DNA of 64,000 nt from Agelaius tricolor (Eukaryota; Chordata; Aves; Passeriformes; Icteridae). The position numbers and the translations under genes are program-made. Location of the stretch: NCBI GenBank assembly GCA_023055355.1, contig JALJCS010000018.1:1426001-1490000 (forward strand), written 5' to 3'. The notes beneath the pieces are model-generated. The model ran no database searches. It was not told the origin of the DNA and saw only the letters and a program-made list of their open reading frames with translations. This document shows positions 1 through 11,138 of the stretch, in pieces (the first letter of the stretch is position 1; every line of letters starts with the position of its first letter).

Positions 1-403
1 GGACACGCTGTGAGTTAGAGCTGCTCCCTCGGAAGGTCGCGAGCGAGGGGCGGCAGGAGCAGCCGCATTGGGGATTGTCCGTCCTGCAGCCCGGCCCCTT
101 TCTCTGCTCCTTCTCTGCGGTCCAGGGCTGTCTCCCCATCCTTTAATAGGCACCAGTTTGGCCACAAATTCCTCTCCAGCAGCTCGCGGCGGGGAAGAGG
201 CAGCATCCCCTCCCGGCAGCATCCATCCCTCCCTGCCCGCAGCGCGGGGGCTGCTTTACGGTGCCCCAGAATTTCTGAGTGGCCCAGTGCTAATTCTGCC
301 CCTTCACTTTACAGCCAGGAGGCACAGAGATCCCCAGCTCGGTGTTTATCAGCTCTGCACGGGTGGCTCTGCAGCCTGCCATGGTGCTGGGCACCCCAGG
401 ACG
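1..403. other. GC-rich unique sequence, no gene recognised
   Basis: A moderately CpG-rich stretch (for example around 38-55 and 182-245) leading into the minisatellite. It is cut by the window edge. It could be the edge of a CpG island or only part of a GC-rich isochore. No exon, splice pair or known repeat was recognised. Confidence 0.4.
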
Positions 404-868
404 GATCCAATAGCCCGGGAGGGATCCTACACCCTGGGGAGGGATCCAACACCCTGGGGAGGGATCCAACACCTCGGGGAGGGATCCAACACCATGGGAG
501 GGATCCAACACCCTGGGGAGGGATCCAACACCCTGGGGAGGGATCGAATACCCCAGGAGGGATCCAATACCCTGGGGAAGGATCCAACACCTTGGGGAGG
601 GATCCAACACCCCAGGAGTGATCCAACACTCCAGGGAGGGATTCAATACCCCAGGAGGGATCCAACACCTCTGAGAGGCATCGAACATCTCGGGAGGGAT
701 CCAACACTCCAGGGAGGGTTCCAACACCTCGGGGAGGGATCCAACACCCTGGGGAGGGATCCAGCACCTCAGGGAGGGATCCAACAGCTCGGGGAGGGAT
801 CCAACACCTCTGAGAGGGATCCAACACCTCGGGGAGGGGTCCAACACCATGGGAGGGATCCAAACACC
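404..868. repeat. 21-bp GC-rich minisatellite
   Basis: About 21 tandem copies of a unit containing GGGGAGGGATCCAACACC, with a few shorter or diverged units. Nearly every unit carries GGATCC. Because 21 bp is seven codons and the unit has few stops, long open frames run through it on both strands; the longest would start at 68 and end at 1159. Nothing supports translation: there is no recognisable domain and no splice structure. The + strand has GGGG-A-GGG in each unit, so it could form G-quadruplexes. Array boundaries are by eye. Confidence 0.93.
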
Positions 869-3039
869 GGGCTTCACCCAGGGCACAGGCTGAGAACCAC
901 AATGCAAACGTGGAGTGCTGGGAGTCAGGGCAGGCACACAGACATCCCGGGAATTCCTTCCCATTTTCTCGCCTCTCTGAGCAGACCTGCTGACAATGCC
1001 ATTAAAGCATCTCGGGCTCTCATATCCCAGCTGAATTCCCTGCAGCTGGCATCAAGGGATGGCCAAACCACACCTTGGATTGAAACAAAAACTGTTTCTG
1101 CTGTGTGTAGAGGCTGCTGTAAGCACCAGCCCAGCTCCCATCTCCCCACACCCAGATGAGCAGGAGGGATGGGAAGGCAGCACCGCCTCACCCTGCACAG
1201 CAGGGCTGGGGCAGCATCACCTCCCCCCAGTGCCCAGAGGGTCCCAGCTCTCCCCGGGTCTGGAAGCACAGATCAGGCTCCTGTATGGCAGCATATATGA
1301 AACCATCAGTTCCCTTCTCTGTTTTATTAAAGTCAGCATGCAGTTTTTATGAGAAGAGATAATTGCAGAAGAAAAGGTCACTGTTATCTGTGCGGTGCTG
1401 TCAGGGATTGCCAGAGCTGTTTATTGCATCGTGCCTCAGCTGATCCAAACCTGGCAGCCCAGGGACCAGCTCAGGGCTGCTGTGGGCACAGACACTGCCC
1501 AGGACTCTGCTCACACTCCTCACAAGTGTTCTACCCCTGCAGTTCCCAAACACATCCTGCCAGGGCAACATTGCAATGTCCTGAGTTGTCTTTGCCAAGG
1601 GGAGGGTGAGACCCTCCCGACGGTCCTCGGCTGGTGCCCACAGGGGGCTTTTTGATCATCTTGTTCTAACTTTAGCAGCTAAATGAAAAACAAAAATCTC
1701 ATTTCTTGGATTTATGACCCCCGCACTCAGTGGGGTCCCCAGCAAAGCTTGCTAGAGGGGAAGAAAACATTCACAGAGTGCCTTGTTGTGCCTTGGAATT
1801 GGTCTGCGAGGGCATCTCAGCCCAATGGGTCTGAGGCAGTGAAGGGTCACAGTGGACCCCACCCAGAGCAGCCTGGTGTCCACCCTGGCCTCAACACAGA
1901 CTGGGACAGGGCAGCGTTGTGGGGGCTGTCTTCCCATACAGCACAAGGATCTCCTGTCACCACTGCCGTGCAGCAGCTCCTGTCTGCCAAGAGCTGGGGA
2001 CCTCATCCCTGCTGCTGCAGCCCCACAGCCAGCCCTGCTCCCACCCCCTGTCACAGCTCTGCATCTTCAGGGCACCGCAGGGGAAACCATTCCCAGCAAA
2101 AGATGGGGGCACTCCTGGGAGAGAACTGCTCCTGCAGCCAGAGCAGGATGGGCACCACATTCATGGGGGGAGGCAGAGATGCCAAGAGCCCGTCCTCATC
2201 CCAAGAGCACCTGAATCCCGAAGTCAGGGTGATTGATCCTTCTTTTCATGCTCCTGGGCTCCAGCTGGCCTTGCCCTATGTGTCCCACATGTCCCAGGTG
2301 TCCCATGGGCTGTGCCACCCCACTGCAGCCTTTGCTGCTTTCCCGAAAGGGGTGGCTTTGTGCACAGGAGCAAGGCTCAGGGTTTGGGTACCACTGCAGG
2401 GGAAAGGGAGGGAAGGGCTGCAGGTGCGCCCTGCTCCTGGCATCACCTCCCACCCCCTGCTTGCCCACATCCCCAGTGTCCCACAGATGCTGTCCCCAGC
2501 CCCACAGATGCCAATGCCATGGGGTGAGAAGGTGCTTCCATGGAGATGCTGTGCAGCAGGTGGGTGTCCCACAGCCCCCTCCTGGGGCAGTACCCTCAGT
2601 GACATTTTTGGGGCCACCTGTGGGCTCCTGGGGGGCATCAAGCAATCTCAGCTGCCACCCACCAGCCAAGTCTCCAGAGAGGACACATTTTGGGCACCTT
2701 TCCTGCCTTTCCCATGGGATCTCACCCTGATGTGATGCACTAAGGAGCACTTTTTCCTTCCTGACCATGCTTTTCTCCTGCAGCTCCGTGGCTGGGGATT
2801 CAAGCCAGCACCTCTCTTCCCTCTCTCCCTCCCCATCTCTGGCTGTTCCCCTTTCCTGCCTCCCCATGCAGGGCTGCAGCCAAGTCCTGAGTGCTGGCTG
2901 GTGTAGGGAGGCTCTCCCCTCAGCCCTGTCTCCCCTGCACGCTCCCTCTTCTCCTCCGAGCTGGCAGCTCAGGCTGCAGCCAGGTGAAAATTGATTTGCA
3001 GTGAACCGGTGCCCTGCCAACGCCTGACTCATCCATTCC

Positions 3040-3042
<3 letters not shown>
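869..3042. other. Intergenic sequence, no gene seen
   Basis: GC-rich non-repetitive DNA with many short accidental open frames in all phases. I see no exon with conserved protein content, no RNA gene and no recognisable transposon. Confidence 0.6.
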
Positions 3043-3083
<41 letters not shown>

Positions 3084-3091
3084 ACACACAC
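3043..3091. repeat. (CA)n microsatellite
   Basis: About 24 CA dinucleotides with one TA interruption near 3079. It is a simple sequence repeat and probably length-polymorphic. Confidence 0.98.
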
Positions 3092-3408
3092 CCCGTGCCC
3101 AGGAACCTTCCTGCTCCCAGCCCGGGGCTCCAGCAGGGCTGGGGAAACGCTGCCCCAGCCCGGCCAGGCGGGACTCACAGCAGGGAGCCCCACGGCACCG
3201 GGAAAATTCAGAACCAAACCCCAACAGGCAGGAGAAGAGGGTTGGGAGGGAGGAAAAGGTGCTCAACAGATCCACACCACAGAAGGGTGGAAAGCTGCAG
3301 CCGTGGGAGCTCCTGCTCCAGCTCTCAGTATGTGGCATTTAACAGCCCTGGCACTGCCACTGATGGATGTGGCATTGCTGGAAGTCACCAAGTGGCAGCC
3401 CTGAGTTT

Positions 3409-3765
3409 ATCATGGAATGGTTTGGGTGGGAAGGGACCTTAAAGCCCATCCAGTGCCACCCCTGCCAAGGGCAGGGACACCTTCCACTGTCCCAGGCTGC
3501 TCCAAGCCCCAATGTTCAGCCTGGCCTTGGGCACTGCCAGGGATCCAGGGGCAGCCCCAGCTGCTCTGGGCACCCTGTGCCAGGGCCTGCCCACCCTCCC
3601 AGGGAACAATTCCTAATTCCCAATATCCCATCCATCCCTGCCCTCTGGCACTGGGAGCCATTCCCTGTGTCCTGTCCCTCCGTCCCTTGTCCCCAGTCCC
3701 TCTCCAGCTCTCCTGGAATCCCTTTGGGCACTGGAAGAGCTCTGAGCTCTCCATGGAAATTCATC
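3409..3765 (-). mobile_element. CR1 LINE, 5'-truncated 3' end
   Basis: The + strand begins with TCATGGAATGGTTTGGGTGG and continues with AAGGGACCTTAAAG and GCCAAGGGCAGGGACACC, which is the reverse complement of an avian CR1 3' end. The element is therefore on the - strand. It includes the segment reading AGGGAACAATTCCTAATTCC, typical of passerine CR1. It has no intact reverse transcriptase. Open frames overlapping it are LINE debris. Confidence 0.93.
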
Positions 3766-6639
3766 CCAATGTTCCTGCCCATCCATTCCTACCCACTGAC
3801 CACTCCTCCCCCAGAGCCACACTCACCCAGCCAGCCTCGAGCTCAGCTGGGGACACCCTAAATCCAATAGACATTAAAGCACTCTCAGAACCAGCATGAG
3901 GGTGCAAGATCCACTGGGCTTTCCCCTAGATCATCCCTTGGGTGTGAGAGTGGGAGCTGGAGCCCAGAAACTGGAGAGGATGAGACTCAAGGACAGGATG
4001 GAGAATGATGCTCTGGAGGGAGGCAAGAGATGGGAACAGCTCCTCCAACCCACTTGGAGGATGGAGCAGCCCCATCCCCATTCCCTTGCTCTTCAGCAGT
4101 GCAGACCAATTCTATTTCACATGAATCTTAGATAATTAATGTAAAGCAAAAAATGGGCCCCTGATTAGTTAATATACCCACACTGCTCTGAAAAAAAAAA
4201 AAAAAGTCCCTCAACAGGCCTGTTCCAAATAATAATTCAAGTTCTTTCGAAAGCGGGTCAGCAGCGCTGAGTAATAAGTTCATTATAATCTAATAAAGTT
4301 CATTAGTCCTTGAGAAGTCTAAAAATGCAAGAGCAGTACAACCAACAAAATCATCCTCTGGCAGGATCATTTCTGGGGGGGTTGGGGAAGGATTTGAGAT
4401 AAAAAGAAGTAAAAATAGACAGGAAGAATTTCAACGAGGAGAAGACATTGCTGGGAGAATTGGAAACACCTGAAGTGCATCCAAAGAGCTGCAATAAAAG
4501 TGCTGGGCCTCACACATGAAAGGTAAAAGCAGCTATTAATAGCGGGGCAGCCGGGATGGCAGCGCTTGGCTGTGGCTGCACAGGCACGGGCAAAGAAAAA
4601 TCCCTTCACAAGTGATAATAAAAGCCCTTAATTCAATGTCAGTGGGGGCCGGGTTTGAAGAAAAAATAGGAAGAGAGGCGTGATTCAGCTGCCAGCCACA
4701 CGGGGACATCTGTATGCAGGTCCCTGCCTGCACACATTGCTCCTGCAAAGTCAACAGGAGGAATGGAGGAAAGCAAACAAATATCTGGGAGCCTCCGGCA
4801 CGGCCAGCCCGGCTCTCAGCCGATGATAACCTTGGGCACGTGGCACCTGTGGGGACTCATCCCAGGGATGTGCCCGCAGGAGGGACCTGCAGGTGTCTGA
4901 GGCTGCTCTGCAGGGAAATGACCACACAGGACAGCAGGAAAGGACAGTGCCAGGGGCACGAGAGGCCGTGGGCACTGTGGGGTCACACCCAGCGCAGCTA
5001 CTGTGGAAGTGTGGTCTGCTGTCCTGCTTTTCCTGCATCCATATTAAGTAGGAAACAGGGATTGGGCTGAAAATCTGATTTCTTGCCCAGCTGGGAAGCA
5101 GCTCTGAGGCAGCTCCCTGGAGGGCAGGGATGCTGGGACAGGCAGAGCCAACAGAGCCACTGCAAAGGACAGGGGCAGCACGGGCTGCTCACAGCCCAGG
5201 CAGGCATCCCGCTGGATCTGCAGGAATAAATCCCCACTAATGAGAGCCAGGGACACTGCAGACACAAATAAGAGGGCCAGGAGGATGTGTCCTTTACTGC
5301 AGGTTTTGTGGTTGGTCCACTGGGACTTTGCACTCTGCAGAAAAATTACTGGTTTGTCCGAATTTCGACATTTCAGCAGAGGCAGACTGCGGAGTGATGT
5401 TGTCCCCATGCATGCAGAGAGGGCACCGAGGGCAGAGGCCTGTCCTGGGGGCAGTGCTCCAGTACCCACATGTTTCCTAAAGCCTTCCTGGGTGTATGGA
5501 GCCCCAGGGAAGAGGCTGCTGCTGCTGCCACCCTGTGAGGAGTGGGAACAGGGGCTCTCCAGGCTGCAAGGACCCTGCTCCTTCCCCTGTTCTGCCTTGT
5601 TCTGGTCTTTGTCCTCAGGGAAACGGGATCAGACATTGAGAAGAAGAACAGCACCAATTTCTCCAGCACATATTGGCTAATTTTTCCTCTTTCCGCCCCC
5701 AAAACGACAGCTATTGCTGCCCTCAAGGCCACCCGAACTGTGGCCAAACAAGGTTATGAAAGCTCACTTTGCTTGAAGGGAACAGGGATAAGGGGGTGGT
5801 GTTAAAACAAATACTTCACTTGAGACTTCATGTTTCAAGCCCTTAAAACGTTTTTTCTTCTTTTTCTAGTGGAAGGCCAACACACCTTAAAGAAATAATT
5901 GTTTGTGGTTTGGACAGCTTTTCATTGGTGTTGAACGTGACCCATGGGTTCATCCCTCACCTGCTGCCGCAACTGTGGGACATGAGGTGCTCCTTGTCCC
6001 CAGGACAAAGCAAAGGACTGATAAAAAGCCATGATTCCAGCAGTGAGCCTGGCTCTGTCAGCAGGAAAATCCAACCAATGCCCACAGGGCAGGAGCACCA
6101 GGAGCCGCTGTCAGCTCCCGGGCAGGACAGAGCTGCTGCGGCCTGAGGAGCAACGAGATTCCCGGGGCTGGGACAGGCACAGTCAAATGTCGTGCCCAAA
6201 CAGCTGGGCTGAGCCTTAATAAACACAATCCCTCTGAATAGCTGACACCTGGAGTTACTGAAGAGCTGGTGTGAGTGCAGGCAGAGCCTCGTGCAGCACT
6301 AGTGCCCACTGGGGATGCTGAGGCACTAAGAAAAGCCTCAGCTTTTACAGGGAGTGATTTATGGCCAGCACCAGGCGGGAGGACTGGCCAGAGACAGCCC
6401 CTCTTGCCGTGCAGCTACAGCTCTGTACTGCACCAGGCTGCCCTTGCTGTGCTCTGAAGGGCAGAGGGAATGAGGAGCTGTGCCCCATTTTCCTGGCATT
6501 GCCCATCTCTCCCATCACCAAGGCCATGGCAGCCCCACAAATACCTGGAACAGGGAGGAGAGTCCTGCACCCAACCTAGGCACTCCCTGGCAGCACAAAT
6601 ACCAACTCCCTCAAGGAAGTGCAATGATAAACTCCATGA
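3766..6639. other. Intergenic sequence with an AT-rich block, no gene seen
   Basis: Unique sequence. An AT-rich portion at about 4120-4680 stands out from the GC-rich surroundings. It contains a poly-A run near 4190-4205 and several TAAT and AATAAAG words. No coding exon was recognised. Confidence 0.55.
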
Positions 6640-7010
6640 TATTGGAGGAGAGAAGGCTCCAGAGAGAGCTCAGAGCCTCTTCCAGGGCCTGAAGGGGCTC
6701 CAGTAAACCTGGAGAGAGACAATTGATAAGGGATGGAGGGACAGGACACAGGGAGTGGCTCCCACTGCCAGAGGGCAGGGATGGATGGGATATTGGGAAT
6801 TAGGAATTGTTCCCTGGCAGGGTGGGCAGGCCCTGGCACAGGGTGCCCAGAGCAGCTGGGGCTGCCCCTGGATCCCTGGCAGTGCCCAAGGCCAGGCTGG
6901 ACACTGGGGCTTGGAGCGCTCTGGGATAGTGGAAGGTGTCCCTGCCATGGCAGGGCTTGGAACATGTTGAGTTTCAGGTCCCACCCAGCCCAAAGCATTC
7001 TGAGATCCAA
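6640..7010 (+). mobile_element. CR1 LINE fragment, sense orientation
   Basis: Same CR1 type as the copy at 3409 but inverted. It shows GAGAGAAGGCTCCAGAGAGA, then GGGATATTGGGAATTAGGAA, GGTGGGCAGGCCCTGGCAC and TGGAAGGTGTCCCTGCCATG, ending in a diverged 3' end near 7000. It is 5' truncated and non-functional. Confidence 0.92.
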
Positions 7011-7149
7011 GGAATGTCACCACCAGACACTTGAGTGACCAACCTTTCTCTGTTGGGGCCACTCTGCACCCGCTGGAGCAGCACTGGGATGTTCCATGCC
7101 GAGGATGCAGCATCAGCCTCGTGTTCCTCACGCGGGGTAATTTGTCTCA

Positions 7150-7412
7150 ATCAGCCACAGCAGAGAAAAATAAAGATCTGAAGGAAGAACACCACAATCT
7201 ATCCAAACTACAGGAGAACATATCGGGAAAGAGCTTGAGGTAATGAACTTGGAGATTGATTCTCTTAACCAGGGCTGTGATGGGCTGCAAATTAAAGCCG
7301 GAGGGATGAGGAAAAGCTGGAATTATCAGAATTTTGTGAAGCTGAGCGAAAGCATGAAGCAGCAGAGAAGAACTTAATGATAATTAAGGATAATGTTTGA
7401 GATTCTGATTTC
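7150..7412 (+). pseudogene. Frameshifted coiled-coil coding remnant, parent gene unknown
   Basis: Three successive open segments in different frames read as one heptad-rich, charged helix. The first (from about 7159) includes EKNKDLKEEHHNLSKLQE. The second (about 7224-7285) includes ELEVMNLEIDSLNQGCDGLQ. The third (about 7305-7400) includes LELSEFCEAERKHEAAEKNL and meets a stop near 7400. The Lys/Glu/Leu-rich composition is unlike the surrounding GC-rich DNA and matches coiled-coil proteins such as centrosomal, myosin-like or kinesin-like families, but I cannot name the parent. Two frame changes argue for a dead exon or processed pseudogene rather than a live gene. A GAG|GTAATG donor-like site at about 7238 leaves open an old exon boundary. 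A chance open frame is possible, but agreement across three segments makes it less likely. Confidence 0.5.
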
Positions 7413-8438
7413 AGGGACACTATGTAAATTCAAAATAATACCAGAGGAACAAGCTGTATTTCCTCAGAGACAGCCCAGCATCCCTGGCTCATGCACAGTT
7501 GTCTTTGTGACTCAAGGAAGAAGGGAGAATGCATTTCTTAGATGTTTCCTACAGTCTAGATACATTACCAGGAATCAGGAAAATTCAGAGCTAAACAGTT
7601 TTCTGGTAGGAATTAGTGATTTATCAAAACTGGGAAGCTCCACAGGGATTTTGATCAGTTAAGCTGGAAACCAGGCAGGGTTAGGACTGCCCTTGGAACA
7701 GATCCCCGAGACTCCCACAGCCCACAGAGCCAGGGCAGAACTTTATGCCCCTCCAGTGAGTGAAATGTCGTTTTGATTTTTTTCCAAGTTGGAGCAAACC
7801 TAAAACCTAGAAGAAAAAAGCCCAGAGGGCACAGATGCCTTCAGAGACTCCTGCTCTAGAGCAGCTCCTGAGACAGCACAGCCAACACGGCACCGCCATG
7901 GGACACAGCCGCTTGACAAGTGATGCAAAACCCAGCTCCAAATTGCTCAGCAAATGATGTTAGGGGGCAAACACAGCTTATTCCAACCCAAATATAGCTC
8001 CAGACTGCACAAATCAAGTCGAGTTAAAAGAGAAGGACATCTAAAGGTCCAGGAGCAGGATCTGAGGAGGAGGGGATGGGAGATACAGGCTCAGTGGGAA
8101 ACCGTCCCGCCTTTGAAGGCAACAGGAGTTTAGTCTTTGACTGCAGCAGGGTGAGGACTTCACAGGTGTCTTTAAACTGATCTGAGGCAGCTCCTCAGGG
8201 AATGTGGACAGCACAGGCTCAGTCTTGGTCTCACCCCAGGGATCTGGTGCAGTGTCTGAGGGGCAGGCAGGAGCCAGCCCTGGGCCTGGGCCAGCAGGAG
8301 CAGCTGCTGCAGGCCCATCCTGCTGCAGGCAGGGCAGTCCCTGCCCACGGCCCATTTCGGCTGGTTATGGTGCTTTGCCACCACGTTTTGCCATGTGTAA
8401 GGTGCCAATTTTCATTTGCTCCCATTTGCCAGCAGGGA
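7413..8438. other. Intergenic sequence, no gene seen
   Basis: Unique sequence with no recognisable exon, RNA gene or transposon. The stretch just downstream of the coiled-coil remnant (7413-7680) contains a short open frame without known similarity. Confidence 0.5.
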
Positions 8439-8630
8439 TCACAGAATGGTTTGGAATGGAAGGCACCTTAAAGCGCACCCAATTCCAGCCCCCTGCCAGA
8501 GACAGGGATGGCACCACCCGGTCAGGCTGCACAGGGCTCCACCCCACTTTGGTGGGATCCCATAACCATGTCACACCTCTCAGCCCAGGGATGCCCCAGA
8601 GGCAGCACCTGCCCTGGGATGGGGAACCCT
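8439..8630 (-). mobile_element. CR1 LINE 3' end fragment
   Basis: The + strand reads TCACAGAATGGTTTGGAATGG, then AAGGCACCTTAAAG and CCAGCCCCCTGCCAGAGACA, a diverged reverse complement of the CR1 3' end. The homology fades after about 8600. Confidence 0.85.
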
Positions 8631-9700
8631 CCCTGGTTTGCTCAGCACTGAAATTGCTCAGCCAGGAGATACAGACAGACCAAGGTTAGAACAGAGCTGA
8701 AAACCAAACAGCCCAGGGCTGTGAGGAGGTGCAGGCATTGCTGTGGGGAGGAGATGCCTTCCCTGGGCTGCCCAGACACTCTTGAGAAGAGATTTTCAAG
8801 GCTGGGATGTGCTCCTGCCCCAGCAACTGCAGGTGAAATAGGTTTCCTTATAGGCTTTGAGGAAGCACACATCCAAATTTTGCATTGATCCTTCAAGCTG
8901 GAGAGGTTTGGCCAAGTCCCCATTAGGATCATTTGCTACTCCAGTAATAAGAGGTATGTATGCGAAGCAGATTTCCATGTGACATTACAATACTGGCAGA
9001 AATCCTTATGCATTTAGAGCAGAAAAAAGTGTTTCCAGTTGATATCTCAGAGAGAACTGGCACAAGCCCTGCAACAAAAGTATCTCCAGCTGGTGCGAGG
9101 TGGCTGTGCCAGGAGGACTTGCAGGTCCTGTTCTACCTTGTCTAGCAGGGGCCATGGCTGCCCTGTGAGCAGGACAGATGTGGCACGTCACATCAGATCA
9201 GCACGGAGCTCAGAGCACTCACACCAGCCCTGCACCTGCCCTGACTCACAGCAAAACTGAGCACGAGGCTCCCAGCAGTGGGAGCCACCCCAGCCACGGC
9301 CACTGCTGCCCCTCAGGGTCCCTCCTGGGCCCCAGGACACACAGCTGGGCAGGGACAGCAGCCAGGACCCCCGAGTGCTTCTCCTCCCAGAGCCACCAAA
9401 GGGAGGCTGCTCTTTCCAGGGTCTCCAGCTCTGGTCCTTTGTTTATTTGCTGTCTAAAGCCAGTGTGAGGGCTGAGAGCAGCAGCTTTCCAGCACATTTG
9501 TTGCTGGGATTGGCCTTGCCTGTTGGTGGGCAGGAGTGACTCTGCTGAGCCCCAGGCAGGAAGAGCAGGACTATCCTGGGCTGTCAGGGATTTCCAGCAG
9601 ATGCCACTTGCCAAGTCTGACCATGAAGGACAGAGAGAGGTGGAAGAGAAGCTGGTCTCACTGTGGGGACCCAGCCTTGCTCCAAGAACACCAGGAAGGT
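8631..9700. other. Intergenic sequence, no gene seen
   Basis: Unique DNA with several short accidental open frames on both strands. No conserved exon or element was recognised. Confidence 0.55.
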
Positions 9701-9778
9701 AAGGTCCTGGATCCCTGCAAGGTCCTGGATCCCTGCAAGGTCCTGGATCTCTGCAAGGTCCTGGATCCCTGCAAGGTC
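9701..9778. repeat. 18-bp minisatellite, 4.3 copies
   Basis: The unit AAGGTCCTGGATCCCTGC repeats four times from 9701 with one substitution (TCTCTGC in copy 3), followed by a partial fifth copy. Being six codons long, it keeps a + frame open reading KVLDPC repeatedly. It shares a GGATCC core with the array at 404-868, probably by chance. Confidence 0.95.
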
Positions 9779-10129
9779 AGGAGCGTTGTTCAGGCAGCGA
9801 GTCCCTCCTCACACAGCGCGGTGTGAAACAATCCCTTGCTTTATAACTCCTGGCACAGAGGTAACACTTGGCCTCAGATCCCCTTTTCAATTCCTCACAC
9901 TCTTTGATTTTCTGCTTTCTGTGTCCAGGGCCAAAATTGACCTCATGCATCAGAACCCTCTGGTTTGTGCTGCTGAGCAGCCCCTTCCCTGCTCCCTGCT
10001 GCACCTGCCTGGAGATACTTAACATATTTCTTTTGATCTGGGTTTTCAAAGGGCAGTGCAGGTTTTTCAAATCCTAACACTGATTCAAGACCAACAGGGC
10101 ACTATTTGAAGCAGACAGGCTGTTGTAGG

Positions 10130-10215
10130 AATCACAGAAACACAGAATGGTTTGGGTTGGAAGGGACCTTACAGATCACCCCATTCCAACCCCCTGCCAT
10201 GGGCAGGGACACCAC
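10130..10215 (-). mobile_element. Short CR1 LINE 3' terminus
   Basis: The + strand reads ATCACAGAAACACAGAATGG, then TTTGGGTTGGAAGGGACC and CCATTCCAACCCCCTGCCAT: a well-conserved reverse complement of only the last ~85 bp of CR1. Confidence 0.92.
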
Positions 10216-10607
10216 AATGGGTTCCTGCAATGGAGAGCAGGGCTTTGCTGGCACTGGCACTGCAGTTGTCCACTGTCTGTGCTGGTCCCACAGGGGTAGG
10301 GGGGATGCACTGCCTGCGGAGAGGCTGCTGTGAAGGTGGGCTGGGGCTGGGGACAGGTGTCCTGCCTTGCTGTACATTGTGGTGAACACAAAACCCCACA
10401 GTCTGCATCACATCTCTGTCCCCAACCTCAGTTTGTCACCCTCTACATCCTAATTTACACTCAGAGTTCTCCAGAGTTGAAAACAGTGAAGAAAAACAGC
10501 TCTGAAAGCAGGAGCAAGCGTGGGAGTTTGATTTGAAGTCAGGAATGGTGTCAGCACTTGCAGCTCTGCTGTGACTGCAGCAGAACAAAGTCCCCTCTGA
10601 AGGGCAG

Positions 10608-11138
10608 ATGTCCCTCAGCCCTGGGTGTCCCTGTCTGTCCCAGTCTGTCCCTGTGTCCCCAGTCTGTCCCTGTGTCCCAGTCTGTCCCTGTGTCCCCCAG
10701 TCTGTCCCTGTGTCCCCAGTCTGTCCCCAGTCTGTCCCTGTGTCCCCCAGTATGTCCCTGTGTCCCAGTCTGTCCCTGTGTCCCAGTCTGTCCCTGTGTC
10801 CCCCAGTCTGTCCCAGTCTGTCCTTGTGTCCCCAGTCTGTCCCCGTGTCCCCAGTCTGTCCCAGTCTGTCCCAGTCTGTCTCTGTGTCCCCAGTCTGTCC
10901 CTGTGTGTCCCAGTCTGTCCCTGTGTCCCCAGTCTGTCCCTGTGTCCCCAGTCTGTCCCAGTCTGTCCCTGTGTCCCCAGTCTGTCCCTGTGTCCCCAGT
11001 CTGTCCCAGTCTATCCCTGTGTCCCAGTCTGTCCCTGTGTCCCCAGTCTGTCCCAGTCTGTCCCTGTGTCCCCAGTCTGTCCCAGTCTGTCCCTGTGTCC
11101 CAGTCTGTCCCTGTGTCCCCAGTCTGTCCCTGTGTGCA
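10608..11138. repeat. TGTCCC-based minisatellite, ~530 bp
   Basis: Tandem, irregular mixture of two units: TGTCCCTGTGTCCCCAGTC (19 bp) and TGTCCCAGTC (10 bp). The + strand is strongly pyrimidine-biased and the - strand is rich in GGGA/GGGG runs. All six frames stay open for long distances, giving 190-340-codon frames that are compositional artefacts. Mixed unit lengths indicate slippage and unequal exchange. Confidence 0.96.

Noticed and set aside
68..1159. 363-codon open frame at the left end
   Set aside because: It is held open by the 21-bp array; antisense frames are equally open and no domain is present.
3409..3899. 160-164-codon frames over the CR1 copy
   Set aside because: CR1 3' UTR sequence in several frames; similar frames recur over the CR1 copies at 6640 and 47440.
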